Source: Paramecium octaurelia
Lineage: Eukaryota; Ciliophora; Oligohymenophorea; Peniculida; Parameciidae
NCBI GenBank assembly: GCA_905182995.1
Contig: CAJJDP010000144.1
Span: 1 to 64,000 of the forward strand
Length of the DNA stretch: 64,000 nt
Direction: 5' to 3'
In this document: piece by piece, positions 12,189 to 23,804 of the stretch
Layout of the letters: every line of letters begins with the position of its first letter
How positions within the stretch are numbered: position 1 is the first letter of the stretch
Translations under genes and position numbers: made by a program
The notes under the pieces: model-generated
The model's input: the letters and a program-made list of their open reading frames with translations, nothing else
Database searches by the model: none
Told to the model about the DNA's origin: nothing

Positions 12189-14031
12189 TGGTGTCTTTTT
12201 ATTTGAGAACAAAGAATTTGGGGCTAGGAAGAAAGTTATGATAAAAATATTTTAACAATTAAAAGAGATACAGGAGAATTAACCCGATAAAACACACTTA
12301 TTTCCTTATTGTAAAATTTACATTCAGAATTTTCGCAATTGGTAATTCACAAAATATATTGGTACCATAAATTAGAAATTAACAGTCTTCATTTTTTAGT
12401 TTTATGAAGATTTTCTGTATTTCATTTTTAATAGTAATAAAATCGTGGGAATTTCCTATATTGGAAATTCACAAACAAATTAATGTTTATTGAGATTCAA
12501 ATAACAGCCTGCATATAAAACACAATCGGAAAAACTTAAAAATTTAAAAACAGAACTGGGCTTTCACCAATCTATGGACTTTCATATTGAAAAGAAGAGA
12601 AAAAATTAGAAAGATGCTTAGAAGAATAATGAATGTAAGAAGAAATAGTTATACTTTTAGTGAAGTATAATGCAATTGATGACTGACTTTTGGTGCATCT
12701 TATTTCAAATTTACATGATAAATTAATTTATTATCACATTATCATTATTTAGATTTTAATATGATTCAACTATAAGTCTGGAAAAATTATTTTGAGAGAA
12801 AAATTTGTTTTTAGACTTCTTAGATGTTTTTCTTAAAGATTTGATCAACCCAAATTAATGAACAAAAAATGAATTTTAGTGGAAGGTGAACTTCTTTGAA
12901 CAAGAATCAAGAAACTCAATATATTACAAGCAAAATACATCTAATATATGAAGGGAAAGAAATTCATTAGAAATCTGAAATTTTTAACTTATCAACTAAT
13001 TACTAAAAGAACCAAATCCAATGGTTATCCCTTGCTTCCCATAAAGTATCAACCTCATGATCATTGAAAAAGGTTAAAAGGTATTTAATGATTATTAAAT
13101 CTCCATGCANTGGTGTCTTTTTATTTGAGAACAAAGAATTTGGGGCTAGGAAGAAAGTTATGATAAAAATATTTTAACAATTAAAAGAGATACAGGAGAA
13201 TTAACCCGATAAAACACACTTATTTCCTTATTGTAAAATTTACATTCAGAATTTTCGCAATTGGTAATTCACAAAATATATTGGTACCATAAATTAGAAA
13301 TTAACAGTCTTCATTTTTTAGTTTTATGAAGATTTTCTGTATTTCATTTTTAATAGTAATAAAATCGTGGGAATTTCCTATATTGGAAATTCACAAACAA
13401 ATTAATGTTTATTGAGATTCAAATAACAGCCTGCATATAAAACACAATCGGAAAAACTTAAAAATTTAAAAACAGAACTGGGCTTTCACCAATCTATGGA
13501 CTTTCATATTGAAAAGAAGAGAAAAAATTAGAAAGATGCTTAGAAGAATAATGAATGTAAGAAGAAATAGTTATACTTTTAGTGAAGTATAATGCAATTG
13601 ATGACTGACTTTTGGTGCATCTTATTTCAAATTTACATGATAAATTAATTTATTATCACATTATCATTATTTAGATTTTAATATGATTCAACTATAAGTC
13701 TGGAAAAATTATTTTGAGAGAAAAATTTGTTTTTAGACTTCTTAGATGTTTTTCTTAAAGATTTGATCAACCCAAATTAATGAACAAAAAATGAATTTTA
13801 GTGGAAGGTGAACTTCTTTGAACAAGAATCAAGAAACTCAATATATTACAAGCAAAATACATCTAATATATGAAGGGAAAGAAATTCATTAGAAATCTGA
13901 AATTTTTAACTTATCAACTAATTACTAAAAGAACCAAATCCAATGGTTATCCCTTGCTTCCCATAAAGTATCAACCTCATGATCATTGAAAAAGGTTAAA
14001 AGGTATTTAATGATTATTAAATCTCCATGCA
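12189..14031. repeat. Adjacent duplicate pair (921 bp) around a single N at 13110
   Basis: Positions 12189-13109 and 13111-14031 have equal length and, as far as I can read, are the same sequence, joined by one N. This is the second of three such junctions in the window and is best read as an unmerged contig overlap. The first 159 codons of each copy form a TGA-free plus reading without a recognisable domain; I do not call it a gene. Confidence 0.9.
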
Positions 14032-14192
14032 ACAAATCAACCAAAATCTCATTTTGAAATATTCCCTACATATTTCATGATGTATTTTTTTAGAATAAAT
14101 GAATAAAAATCATCAATAAAATAATGAAAAAATATTTGTTGATAACTAATTCAGAAAATTTTTATATCTATGTATTTAATTTTATGTATTTT

Positions 14193-14542
14193 TCAATCCT
14201 TAGATAATTTGATTGCAAGCACGATAATATTTGCTGCAAATAGGAGTAATGCGATTAGATAGAGAATTAGTTTCATATAGAATTCCCTCCTAATAATTTA
14301 GTTTGTTTGCTTATCAACTCTTCTTGTCTCCCTTTATATATCTTTGTTCTAATTTTTAAGTTAATTGATACCGTATTTGCTATATTCTATATTTTTTCTC
14401 CTTAATCCAAAAGCTTCTCTTAAACAGTCGCAGCAGTTTGATTTGTCTATGCTAATGTAGTTACAATGTTTTCGATTTATTAATTCTAATTGTAAAGCAT
14501 ATTGTTATTATCTAACAAGAGTTCTTTTGATTTATTTGCCAT
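14193..14542 (-). CDS. Tail-anchored SNARE protein (Qb/Qc-like), one frame break
   Basis: The start is ATG at 14540-14542 and the stop is TGA at 14193-14195, about 115 residues. The N-terminal two-thirds form a SNARE-like heptad coil (QNQQIENIVTTLAQTNQ, then VQEKLLDQGEKIQNIANT). The C-terminus reads MKLILYLIALLLFAANIIV, a single membrane anchor with a short basic tail. A protein of this form would drive vesicle fusion with its helix facing the cytosol; Vti1/Gos1-like Qb proteins are the nearest in texture. The two halves lie in frames one base apart near 14375, with no intron to bridge them. This is either a sequencing indel or an early pseudogene. Confidence 0.65.
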
Positions 14543-14762
14543 TTTATGAAGAATAATATTTAATTTAATTATTACGTTTTATAATTAGATAAGACTTATT
14601 GTATTAATGTTCATGGCTTGGAATTTTAATTAATTTACTTCAACATCCTTAATAATAGATAACCACGAAATCATAAATAATACTAATTTTAAACAATTAT
14701 ACATATAATAATAATCAAATTTAGAAAGGAATAAATTCTTAGTATTAACTTAAAATAATGCA

Positions 14763-14984
14763 TCAGGCTCTTAAATTCTATCCTATTACATAAATTGATA
14801 TATGTCTTATAAATTCAACAATAACCAAATCCAAAACATTTTTTTATTTTACTTTTAGATTGATTAGTCTCAATATGTATTTGTAAGCTAATCTAACGAG
14901 AAACTTATTTTCACCCGCAGCATGAGAGTTATTCTACTCAAAATTCTTCAAAGGCACTTTCTTTACCAATTAAGAATTAGACAT
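14763..14984 (-). CDS. Small protein of unknown function
   Basis: A single-exon reading of 73 residues runs from ATG 14982-14984 (MSNSQLVKKVPLKNFEQ...) to TGA 14763-14765. The middle is charged and helical (GENKFLVRLAYKYILRL). The end (DLVIVEFIRHISIYVIG) is hydrophobic and could instead be partly intronic, since GT...AG pairs occur there. No family recognised. It lies between the SNARE and alanine racemase genes, all on the minus strand. Confidence 0.5.
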
Positions 14985-15353
14985 CTTTCTTTTCTCTATT
15001 TACTTTGCTTTTATTGGTCAAATCCATTATTGTAAATCCAACAATTATATATGATTGTTAAAGAAAAAAATACAAAAGGTATGTTATTTATTCTTGAAAA
15101 TAGTAGAGCATTAATAAAATTCTTAAACTGAACTAAAAAAATATGATGAGAAAAAAATAATCTCCAAAACAAAACTAATACTAGATAGAAAGAATAAATT
15201 TAAAATCTAGAAATAAAATATATTCAACATTCTATTTCGAAACAAAATAGATTATACATTATATTTTAGAACAAAATGATTTTGAAACAAAATATATATT
15301 AAACATGAGAATTTAGCATAATTATGATTTTATTGCTATAATAATGTATAAAC
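14985..15353. other. Spacer with short imperfect repeats
   Basis: About 370 bp between two minus-strand genes. Around 15238-15293 the motif GAAACAAAAT occurs three times, once with one base missing, alternating with TA-rich runs. Nothing else is visible. It probably contains the 3' end of the racemase transcript and the promoter of the small gene. Confidence 0.45.
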
Positions 15354-16550
15354 TCATTCAGATTTAACAATAATTTTTGGGCATTGATTTGCAATTTCTA
15401 AATATTATTCAGTAATTCCTTTTTTCTACTTTTCTGAAAATTCTTCCCAACTAATAAATTCTTTACCTTATTTTCCAACAATAACAACTTCATCTCCTAA
15501 TTAAACTTAATTTTCTTGATCTTATTCTGTGATATCAACAACTAGCATATTCATCGATGTTTTCCCTATAATTGGGAATCTTTTTCCTCTAATTAAGACA
15601 AAATGATTGTTTAGACAACCATATTATGGGAATCCATAATCATAACCAACTCTTATTGTTGCTGTTGTTGAGTCTCTATCTGATCTGGTTCTTTAGATTC
15701 CATTGTAACCAATAGGACTATTAGGAGGAACATCTCTTAAAATAATGACAACACTGGTTCTCCATTTATGGAAAATAGGTTTAATTACACCCCTAGGGTC
15801 TTAGTATTAATCTTTATCTTCCCCATAAGCAATAGAGCCAGCTCTAACCATATCAAATTATGTATATTTCTTTTTGACTAAGGCAGCCGAATTAGCTACA
15901 TGTTTAATGACTGTTGATTCTAAGGTTAATTGTGATACAAAGTTTTAGAATAAATCTACTTAAGCTCTAGTGGCTATTTCGTCATTTGGAGGAGCCTCAT
16001 ATTCTCTGGCTAGATGTGTCATAATTCCCACTACTTTTAAATTAGTTATTTGTTAGGTGAGTTTGACATCACTAACTTTTCTAAAACCCATTCTACCCAT
16101 AGCAGTCTCAACATTAATGTGTATTTTGACTACAATATCTCTTCCAAGTTTCTACGATATCTCGGTAATAATTTTTGAGAAATATTAGCCTTGTTCTAAT
16201 GATCCAACAACTTCCTCTACATCCCAATTATTAATGATAGATTCAATTAATTCCTCTTTGGTAGCTGGTGCAATCCTAAGTAATCTAAGATGATTAACAT
16301 TGTGTTCTTTAAACCATTTTTACATGATTCTAAATTCACAATTGTCAATAGCACTGATATATTCAACACCCGATTTTACAATAGAATCCATCATAACTTC
16401 AATTCCATGTCCATAAGCATCTGCCTTCATTACAGCACAAATTTTGACTTTATCGCCTGTAGAAATTCTCAATTCTTTAATGTTGTGAATATAAATTTCA
16501 GGGTCCATCTCAATGATACATGCATCTGGAGCTATTTAATTTTAATCCAT
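15354..16550 (-). CDS. Alanine racemase, PLP-dependent (fold type III)
   Basis: An intronless reading of 398 residues runs from ATG 16548-16550 to TGA 15354-15356, about the usual family length. Alanine racemase interconverts L- and D-alanine using pyridoxal phosphate. The PLP lysine motif is intact: AVMKADAYGHG puts the Schiff-base lysine at residue 42. The C-terminal beta domain carries the catalytic tyrosine region (IGYNG, about residue 282) and SMNMLVVDITE near residue 340, matching the conserved end of the active site. The barrel between them (RMGFRKVSD, GIMTHLAREYEAP, VANSAALV) is typical. No targeting peptide is visible, so cytosolic. It is a bacterial-type enzyme in a ciliate nuclear genome that uses the ciliate code throughout, so it is resident rather than contaminant. 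Confidence 0.93.
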
Positions 16551-16626
16551 TGATATTAATATATTAAAGTGTATATCTTTTTATTTAGATTTATCTATTC
16601 AATATTTATTTATTATTTAATATATA

Positions 16627-19068
16627 ATGTCTTTAACTTTAAATTTAGGTTACGTTCCAACTGAAATAACTAGCATTAAAGGAGATTTACAAATATTATA
16701 TAAGTCCACTTTTAATTTAGTAATAATGAATGGAAAATTGCTACAGGATATAAATACCCTCAACTATTCAATTAGCCATTAAATTCAATATAATACTTTT
16801 GCATAACATTATAAACCTGTTAAAGTCACTTATTCAAAGAAATATGATATATACTTCATTCTGTTTGATGATTGGTAAATCTATATTCTTTCATCAAATC
16901 TAGTCTTTTTCAATAAAATATCCGTAATTACCTCATATCCTATAGCGATTCAATTTATAGATGAAACTATTTCCTTATATGTAGTTTAAGATAGCAAAAT
17001 AGAGTAGATCTTTATGGAGATCAAAAAAACTTCATTGTAGATTAAAGTAATATTATTAAACAAATTATGTTTTACAAACTCTAATAAATACTTCATTGGA
17101 TTCTCTTTATAACATTCATTAATATTTCTATGGGAATAAAATACTCTAAAAGTCTATTCTCAAAATTATTAATTGATATCAGAGAAAATAAACATAACCA
17201 ATTACAAAAATAGCATAACTTGTTTACTTTATTTCCCAGCATTGTATTATATTATTTGTGGTACAAAGGACGGTAAGATTTATACTTGGACACTGTACAA
17301 TTAAAATTAGCCTATTAATATTTTTGAGATCGAGCATGGATCAAATGTTGATTAATTACAAAATGATAAAAATGATGAGAATATGTTTTGGGCTTCTTCT
17401 AATAATGAAATTTCCCTCTATTCAATCAAAACATGGCAATGTTTGTAAATTTATAAAATAGGTCTTTAGTATAAACACCTATTTATAATCAATTAATACA
17501 GGTTGTTTGCATGTTTCCATCAAAGTCTTTATATTTTAAATAGGTAATTAGAGCAACGCTTACTATATTAACATAAATCTGATATTCGATGCTTAATAGA
17601 AGGAATTTCTGATCCTTAATTTTTATTTGATAACAATAGTTTAATCTAAATGTTATCCCCAAATAAATTTAATACTCACTACATAAAAACTAAACAAACA
17701 ATTATTCAAGCTCATTTTGTTTAAGAAACATATTATTTTTTGACAGAAGCAAGTGACATCCTTAAATTTCAAGGGGAAACAATCAATATTGTTATAAGTG
17801 GTGATCGCCTGCACAACAGTGAAGGCGCATTAGTGAAAAATAAAATAATAAATCTCAAATTTATTGAAATTGATTTTAATTAAGTATATTTATTTGTATA
17901 CATCTAATAAGGATAAATACTTTTATTTAAACTACCTAATTTTAATAGAAGCATTTCCGAATTAAATTATAATAGATGTTCTATTAAACTTTCCACCATA
18001 TTTAAAGTCTTAAATAATGATATCTGCATATTAACAATTGATGAGCACAATGTTTTTAAATTATTAAAAATGAAAGATAATAACATTTAATTATTGAAGT
18101 AGTTTACTTTCAAAATTGAAATTAAGAAATGGCTTTCTCTTTAAAATAATATTTTTATTCTTACTAATTCAGGAGAACTTAGTAAATTTAAATATTAAAA
18201 TGATGACTTTTAATAATCAATCATAGAAATTGATGGTGATGAATATTATTATAATGACTTTTAAGTGTATTTGGAGCCAAAAATAATAATTGGAAGTTAA
18301 TCACAAATGCTAGTTTTAATGTCATTTAAAAAGATCATTTTAAGGTAAATCAATTTGGATACCAGTTTATTAAATTATGGATATTTTAATAAACATTTAA
18401 TCCTTTGTTTATAAAATGAATTGAGCGTAATTGAAGATCAAAGATTATCATTTACTTATGAGTAACTAAAAGATGTTAATTCCAATAGAAAAATCATCGA
18501 ATAATGTGGTTTCGAAATATTTGAAAAAGGCAGGGATAAAATACATATTTCCCAAAAGGAGAAAAGTACTTAATTAATAAAGAATGAGAGCATTCTCTAA
18601 GCAAAAAAGTAAATTAAAATTTAATCAAATACTATTAAAGTGATTCCAAATGCAGAAAAATAAGCAATTCAAAAATATTAACAAGTAACCTAATCCTCGT
18701 TTTATAATGCTAATGATTCTACTTAAAGAGGAAGAATAAAATCAAGGAATTAATAAATTTTGAATAATCAATAACATGAAAGTAATGTTAATATAACAGC
18801 ATCTTAATGTCGACCTTGGACATAGAGTAGTTTTAACAAAACAAAATAATATATATTGTAGCAGAGCTCATCAGTAGAAAGTAATTAATTTAAAGAACTA
18901 GATGCTTTATATCAACCAGCCATTCCTTTAATAAAATAGACAAGAAAGAATACTTTGGCTGAATAATTTCTTGAAAGTCGTTTGAAAAAAAGAAAGTTCA
19001 AAACAAGAAGAGATTTAACAATGAACAAAATCGTATAGAGAAATATTAGAATATTATCATTTTGTTGA
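16627..19068 (+). CDS. WD40-like beta-propeller protein with basic C-terminal tail
   Basis: A continuous intronless reading of 813 residues runs from ATG 16627-16629 to TGA 19066-19068. The first 600 or so residues repeat beta-strand patterns typical of divergent WD40 blades, for example YYIICGTKDGKIYTWTLYN, NNEISLYSIKTWQCLQIY and FILTNSGELSKFKY. The last 200 residues are Q/N/S/K-rich and end in a strongly basic segment (LKKRKFKTRRDLTMNKIVQR). Propellers of this kind act as protein scaffolds; the partner is unknown. It starts 76 bp from the start of the divergent alanine racemase gene, so the two share a short promoter region. Confidence 0.75.
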
Positions 19069-19479
19069 TCTATTAAAATTACTAATTATATTAATATCTA
19101 AATTATTTTTGAAAAAAAGAAAGTATGGATTGAAATTCATTAAAAATTCATTTCACTATTTTATAATATATAATTATTTGAAATTAAATGACTTAGTTTT
19201 TCCATATTGAACCATATGCTTTTAAATAATATAGCAATTCATATTTATTGATTGAGGTAAGTTGTATATAGATGTAGAAAGAAATTGATCGCAATCAAAT
19301 TTTAATTCATTTTCAATTATTATCATTTATATTTTTTCTATTTTCAAAAAATCTCAAAAAATTCTAAATGAAATATAAAGTTTTTCCATTTTGTTTTTGA
19401 CAACATGGTATTAACCATAGGATAGATAAAAAGCAACTATATAAAAGGATTGATTAGAAAGATTCAATATATAATTATA
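19069..19479. other. Intergenic spacer
   Basis: About 410 bp of A+T-rich DNA between two plus-strand genes. No ORF with protein texture and no motif recognised. Confidence 0.45.
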
Positions 19480-20115
19480 ATGGATAATTTCTCAGATAGT
19501 CTAAATACTTATAAACTAATAGGATCACATAAAATTGAGAATTTGATTAACATCTTTTTCACTATATATCAAAATATCAAAGGCCAACTTAAAATCAGCT
19601 TCAATTAACTAGGGTTTCAAATATTTGAGAATGGCAATGGCAAATTTGATAATGAAATCATGCATATTGCGATCATGTAACATTAGATCCCAAATCTAAT
19701 AGATTTAATCTAGATAGAACTCGCGTGTCATGCAAGTTATAATCCATCTATATCCATACATATATGGATGTATACCAAGGCTATGTAAATAATTATATAG
19801 CTTTGGTTCTTTTTATTGGAATTATTTTTCAAATTTGAGCAAGAGCCCTCTGATTCCAGTTTTAGTAAAATCAAGAGTGGAAATATATGCGTCTTTAAGT
19901 TGAGCCATGATTTTAGTAAAACAAAAGAATGTGTCTGCTTCATTTTTGATTATCAAATACAATGGAGCAAGCAAATCACTCATTCCTTACATATAATTAA
20001 TAGCAGGGTTAAGTTTGCCATAAATATATAAAATTCGTATGAGAATATCAGAATGAGTGGGAGTAGTGTTACTTTGTTATTTTCTCCTTTTATATTAATC
20101 AGTGAAAAAGTATGA
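19480..20115 (+). CDS. Hypothetical protein, 211 residues
   Basis: A single clean reading runs from ATG 19480-19482 (MDNFSDSLNTYKLIGSH) to TGA 20113-20115, without introns. It is a mixed alpha/beta sequence with several W, C and F residues (IELACHASYNPSISIHIWM, then CVFKLSHDFSKTKECVCFIF), which argues for a folded domain. I do not recognise the family. It converges with the next gene on the minus strand, the two stops being only 26 bp apart. Confidence 0.65.
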
Positions 20116-20141
20116 AGAGAATTTGGCATTGGTTTGTTCCT

Positions 20142-21230
20142 TCAGGATAGATTGTTTTGGTAAAGTTCTACTAAAAATTTAGTAAAGAATAGATACGGAA
20201 CATCTTTCTCAATCAATTCGTAAAGCTGCTCATTTTGATTATATTCATGTAAATCCATACATGAATTGACGACTTGGGTTTTTATGTTCATAAAATCACA
20301 AAAACTGAGAGAATTCTGATCAGAGTCTATATTGTTCAAGATTGTAAAAATCTCTAAGTGTTCCTTTTTTATGAGTTCATCCAGATAAGAATTGTAGAGT
20401 TGCTATTATTTTTTAAGGAATGGCAATTATTGGGCTTAATCTTGTGGCAAATAATTTAGATAAGTCATCCAAACAATTGCTCGGGGTGAATATTATTACA
20501 TTTAAATAAAATATTAATAAAAATGCAGATCTCTAATCACTCTTTTTGTATTTGTATTTCTTTTTCTACTTATCTAATCTAGTATCTGAGTTAGCTGACT
20601 TTACTTTGGAATAAACTAAAATATTTTTCATTATTATACCAATATAAATACCAAGCAGAAGCAAAATATAGTGATTCCAGCAAGTAAATAATTGATGGGG
20701 TCTTTCATTCCTATTATTTGAGAGAGATAAAATTGATATATATCCAATTAATCTTTATTGTCAGTTCAGAATTTTTGAATTGGCTCTTTTTACTCATTTC
20801 TGAAATTTTCTTTTTTAACTCCGCAAAACACTTTATTGCTTATTTGGCTATTGAATAGCGTTAGTGCTACTAATTATTAACAGCATTCTTCTAATTAACC
20901 CGTTCCTCAAATCTCTAATATATCTTATAAATATATTGTGCTCTAATATATTTCATCAAAGTTTCATCATTTTTTGTAACAGTCCAATCAAATGAAGTAC
21001 TGTTAAATACATCAAAACTAAAATCAGGTATTTGTTGTTTGAATGATTTGTAATTCTTTTTATCTTCCTAAATTGATTTCATCACATTATTCAATTCTTC
21101 CTCTGAAGCTCCCTCGAGTAGCAATCTTCCAACATAGTTGTCTAGATTTTATAAAAGATAGATTCTCTAGCTAAATTAAATTAACTCTTTATAATTTCAT
21201 TCACTTAACCTCACTCTTCAGAAAATTCAT
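20142..21230 (-). CDS. Hypothetical protein with one membrane segment
   Basis: The start is ATG 21228-21230 and the stop TGA 20142-20144. Three small introns restore one reading: one of 25 nt after the first seven codons, one of about 41 nt in the middle, and a clear 24-nt intron after the membrane segment. The N-terminal half is helical and charged (RIYLLQNLDNYVGRLLLEG, EELNNVMKSIQEDKK). One hydrophobic segment (NYLLAGITIFCFCLVFIL) follows. The C-terminal part is soluble and Q-rich with PRAIVWMTYLNYLPQDQAQ. No family recognised. The 41-nt intron is longer than is usual here and could hide a different splice choice. Confidence 0.6.
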
Positions 21231-21585
21231 GAACTGAAAAATTAAATTAAAAAAAATTAAAAATTAATTAAAATTCATAAACAGATAAATTTTTCTATTT
21301 ATATTGTAAGTATAATAAATAAATATATATTATATAGATACGGTTGTAAGACCCAATAAGCAGTTAATTTAGCAATTACTCTATTATGATGACCTATTTG
21401 TTTTCCTTTTTTTCCTTCTGTTTCAATTTCTTATTATTATTACTATGATAATTAGTTTGCTTCAGTATTTTATGAGTTTAGATCTGTGGCATAGAGTTTA
21501 ACAACTAATAGTAAGGCCAAAATCTTAAACATATTTATACGTGTATAAATTATTTATGATGAATTAATTTAATTATTTTTAAAAT

Positions 21586-22419
21586 ATGCACGAGGAGACA
21601 AACTCATTTACCAGCAGTGTCTTATCTGATAATCCAATGATGAGTGAATAGGATGCTCAACTAATAGTTTAAAGTTATAATTCTACAATTTGTACTTTAA
21701 CTTATTATAATAGAATCACTTGTTAAAGAGAATGATGTCTTATAAAAGAAACTTGATGAATATGTTTAAAATGAGAAAGAAGAGGAGCAAAAGTTATTAC
21801 AAACAAAATAGCAATATGAAAAATAAATAACAAGAATGGAATAATTAAAGCAGCAATAATTATTGATAGATTAAGAAAGAGAGCAGATATTTACTAGCCC
21901 AGTATTTGAATAATAAAAGTAATTGGTTCCTAATGCAGTCAATTATTTATATGAGTTCCTTCATTAGGATTAGAAACAACCTTCTCATACCAATATAATT
22001 CATAATCAAGGAATGGATACTCAAAATTCATTAATGCAATTTGATGAAGATGTATCCCCAAATATTGAATAAAATGATCCTTAATTATTAAAAGACTTGT
22101 ATAAATAAAAAGAAGAGCTTGGAAATCAAAAAAACTAACTCATCTCATAAATTTTAGAATCAATTTCCAAATATGCTGAATTGCAATTACAAAAATGTTC
22201 GAAAAAGGAATGCTAATAATGTCATCTATTATATAACCCTAGAACCAATTATATAGTATTTATTTATTCTAATATTAGGATTCTTGTTTATTTCACAGTG
22301 GCAAATTAAAATTTTATTCTTGCAAGAAATGTGGAGCAGATGATTACTATACTTGCTGCAATAAATGCATTAGATGTAGTGAAGGATGTAAAACTAATTT
22401 CCATCAACCAAAACCATGA
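21586..22419 (+). CDS. Coiled-coil protein with C-terminal cysteine-rich zinc site
   Basis: The start is ATG 21586-21588 and the stop TGA 22417-22419, about 260 residues after two small introns (22 and 23 nt) that keep the frame. Residues 30-110 form a K/E/Q-rich coiled coil (VKENDVLQKKLDEYVQNEK). The C-terminus is a compact zinc-binding region: KCSKKECQQCHLLYN, then SCLFHSGKLKFYSCKKCG, TCCNKCIRCSEGC and a final NFHQPKP. The cysteine spacing suggests two or more zinc ions. Ciliates have many proteins with this tail; the function is not known. Confidence 0.7.
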
Positions 22420-22443
22420 TATAAAATAATTCAAATAATCGAA

Positions 22444-22870
22444 TCATCCATTTTGCCAGATGATGCAAATCCATTTTTAACTTCCAATTATTTTCCTCTC
22501 AATCTGTTAACAATTTTAAAGTAAAATAAAAATCTTGTTCTCATATATTGCTTTAAAATAGAGCCGACGCTAATCCACATGCTATTGTAATATTAGTAAT
22601 AATAATACTGGGTACAAAACAGGATCTAAATAATGATATCCTGTCATTCTTAAAGATTTAGTAGGCATGAAAAGTTTTAGATTAGATACATTTATTTCTA
22701 GAATTCAAACCTCCTCTTTCTTCTCAGTTTAATCAATGAGTTTAAGAATTTTTTTGATGAGTCATTATTTTTGTAGTCTACAACAAACTTCTATTCTCTT
22801 TGCTATAGTCCAAAACTATTTCAACCCTTATTTGCTCACATAAGTTAAATTTGATTTGCTTTTGCAAAAA
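22444..22870 (-). pseudogene. Relic coding segment of unknown family
   Basis: A minus-strand reading of about 75 codons ends at TGA 22444-22446 and has normal protein texture (GYHYLDPVLYPVLLLLIL, then RRLYFKAIYENKIFILL). Upstream on the same strand another frame continues plausibly (RVEIVLDYSKENRSLLQTT) but is cut by TGA and a frame change near 22750. No local-size intron reconnects them. A decayed gene is more likely than a functional one. Confidence 0.4.
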
Positions 22871-23097
22871 TCAAGGTATTTCTATCTCATTATATTTCAG
22901 GATAATGAATTTTAATTTTTAATTTCTACTTTAACATGAATTAATATTCCTACACTTAATTTAATGTCTCTTTATAACAATCATCGTTGGTTAAAGAAGT
23001 TTAATTTTATTTTGATACTAAACTATTACAAAAATTTGATGAAATATAATAAGAGAATTAATAATAAATTAATAGAAACGGTTCTCATTATTTTATA

Positions 23098-23800
23098 ATG
23101 TTTCTTCCTAAATTCCAAAATTATTTTTTATTATTCATACTTTTGATATTGTTTACTTATTGTGTGGCTACTAGCTTCAAGCCTCCTATCTTTTTTTACT
23201 TTTCTCCTAAAATTTCTAAAATAATGATTTCAACTATAATTATGAATATTTTTAATCTCAGAATATTAATTATGGAGTCTAACATAAATATGAAATGCCT
23301 TTTGCTAAAATTGCAATTTTCCACAAAAATTATCTTTCAGAAGTATATGAAATTAAAAGTCGATGTTATACATAATGCTCAAAATGCTGTCCAAAAATGA
23401 CTAATATTATGAATAAAAAAGGTGTATTTGTTGAAGCAGCAGTTATATCCCTCAATATCTCACTATTTTAGGAAATACTTAATAAAATGTGAATGTATGA
23501 GACATCTTTGAATATTTAAACAACACACGACATTTGAATTCAATTTGTGAAGCCAATTATTGAACATAGAGTAAATTTTGAATGTTTTGTGCAACTAAGA
23601 TTAAATAAATTTATTATAGAATAGTGCCTTAAATGAATCACTACCTTTTGGAAGTGCTAAAAAATAATATATTGTAAAACTAGTTGCTTGTTTAGGAGCT
23701 TAATTCATATGACTTTTGAGATTATGATACTAGATGAATGCCAATTGTGATTAGATTCCATGGCTGTTATATAATTACGGATATTTAAAATTATTAATAA
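23098..23800 (+). pseudogene. Broken gene for a secreted or membrane protein
   Basis: It opens with ATG 23098-23100 and a strong signal/anchor sequence (NYFLLFILLILFTYC). After about 40 codons the protein-like frame shifts by one base, continuing with YEMPFAKIAIFHKNYLSEV and a cysteine cluster (CYTQCSKCCPK). Beyond 23490 the best frame is interrupted by at least five TGA codons at positions where tryptophan or arginine would fit (for example before TQSKF and before MPIVIRFHGCY). This is the pattern expected from TGG-to-TGA decay in a genome where TGA is the only stop. Family not recognised. Confidence 0.6.
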
Positions 23801-23804
23801 TCAA

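Noticed and set aside
12189-12665. TGA-free reading of 159 codons in the duplicated segment
   Set aside because: No domain, no supported start, and length within chance expectation; not called.
16290-16553. Plus-strand reading over the alanine racemase start
   Set aside because: It is the antisense of a fully conserved enzyme and ends at TAA, which is not a stop here.
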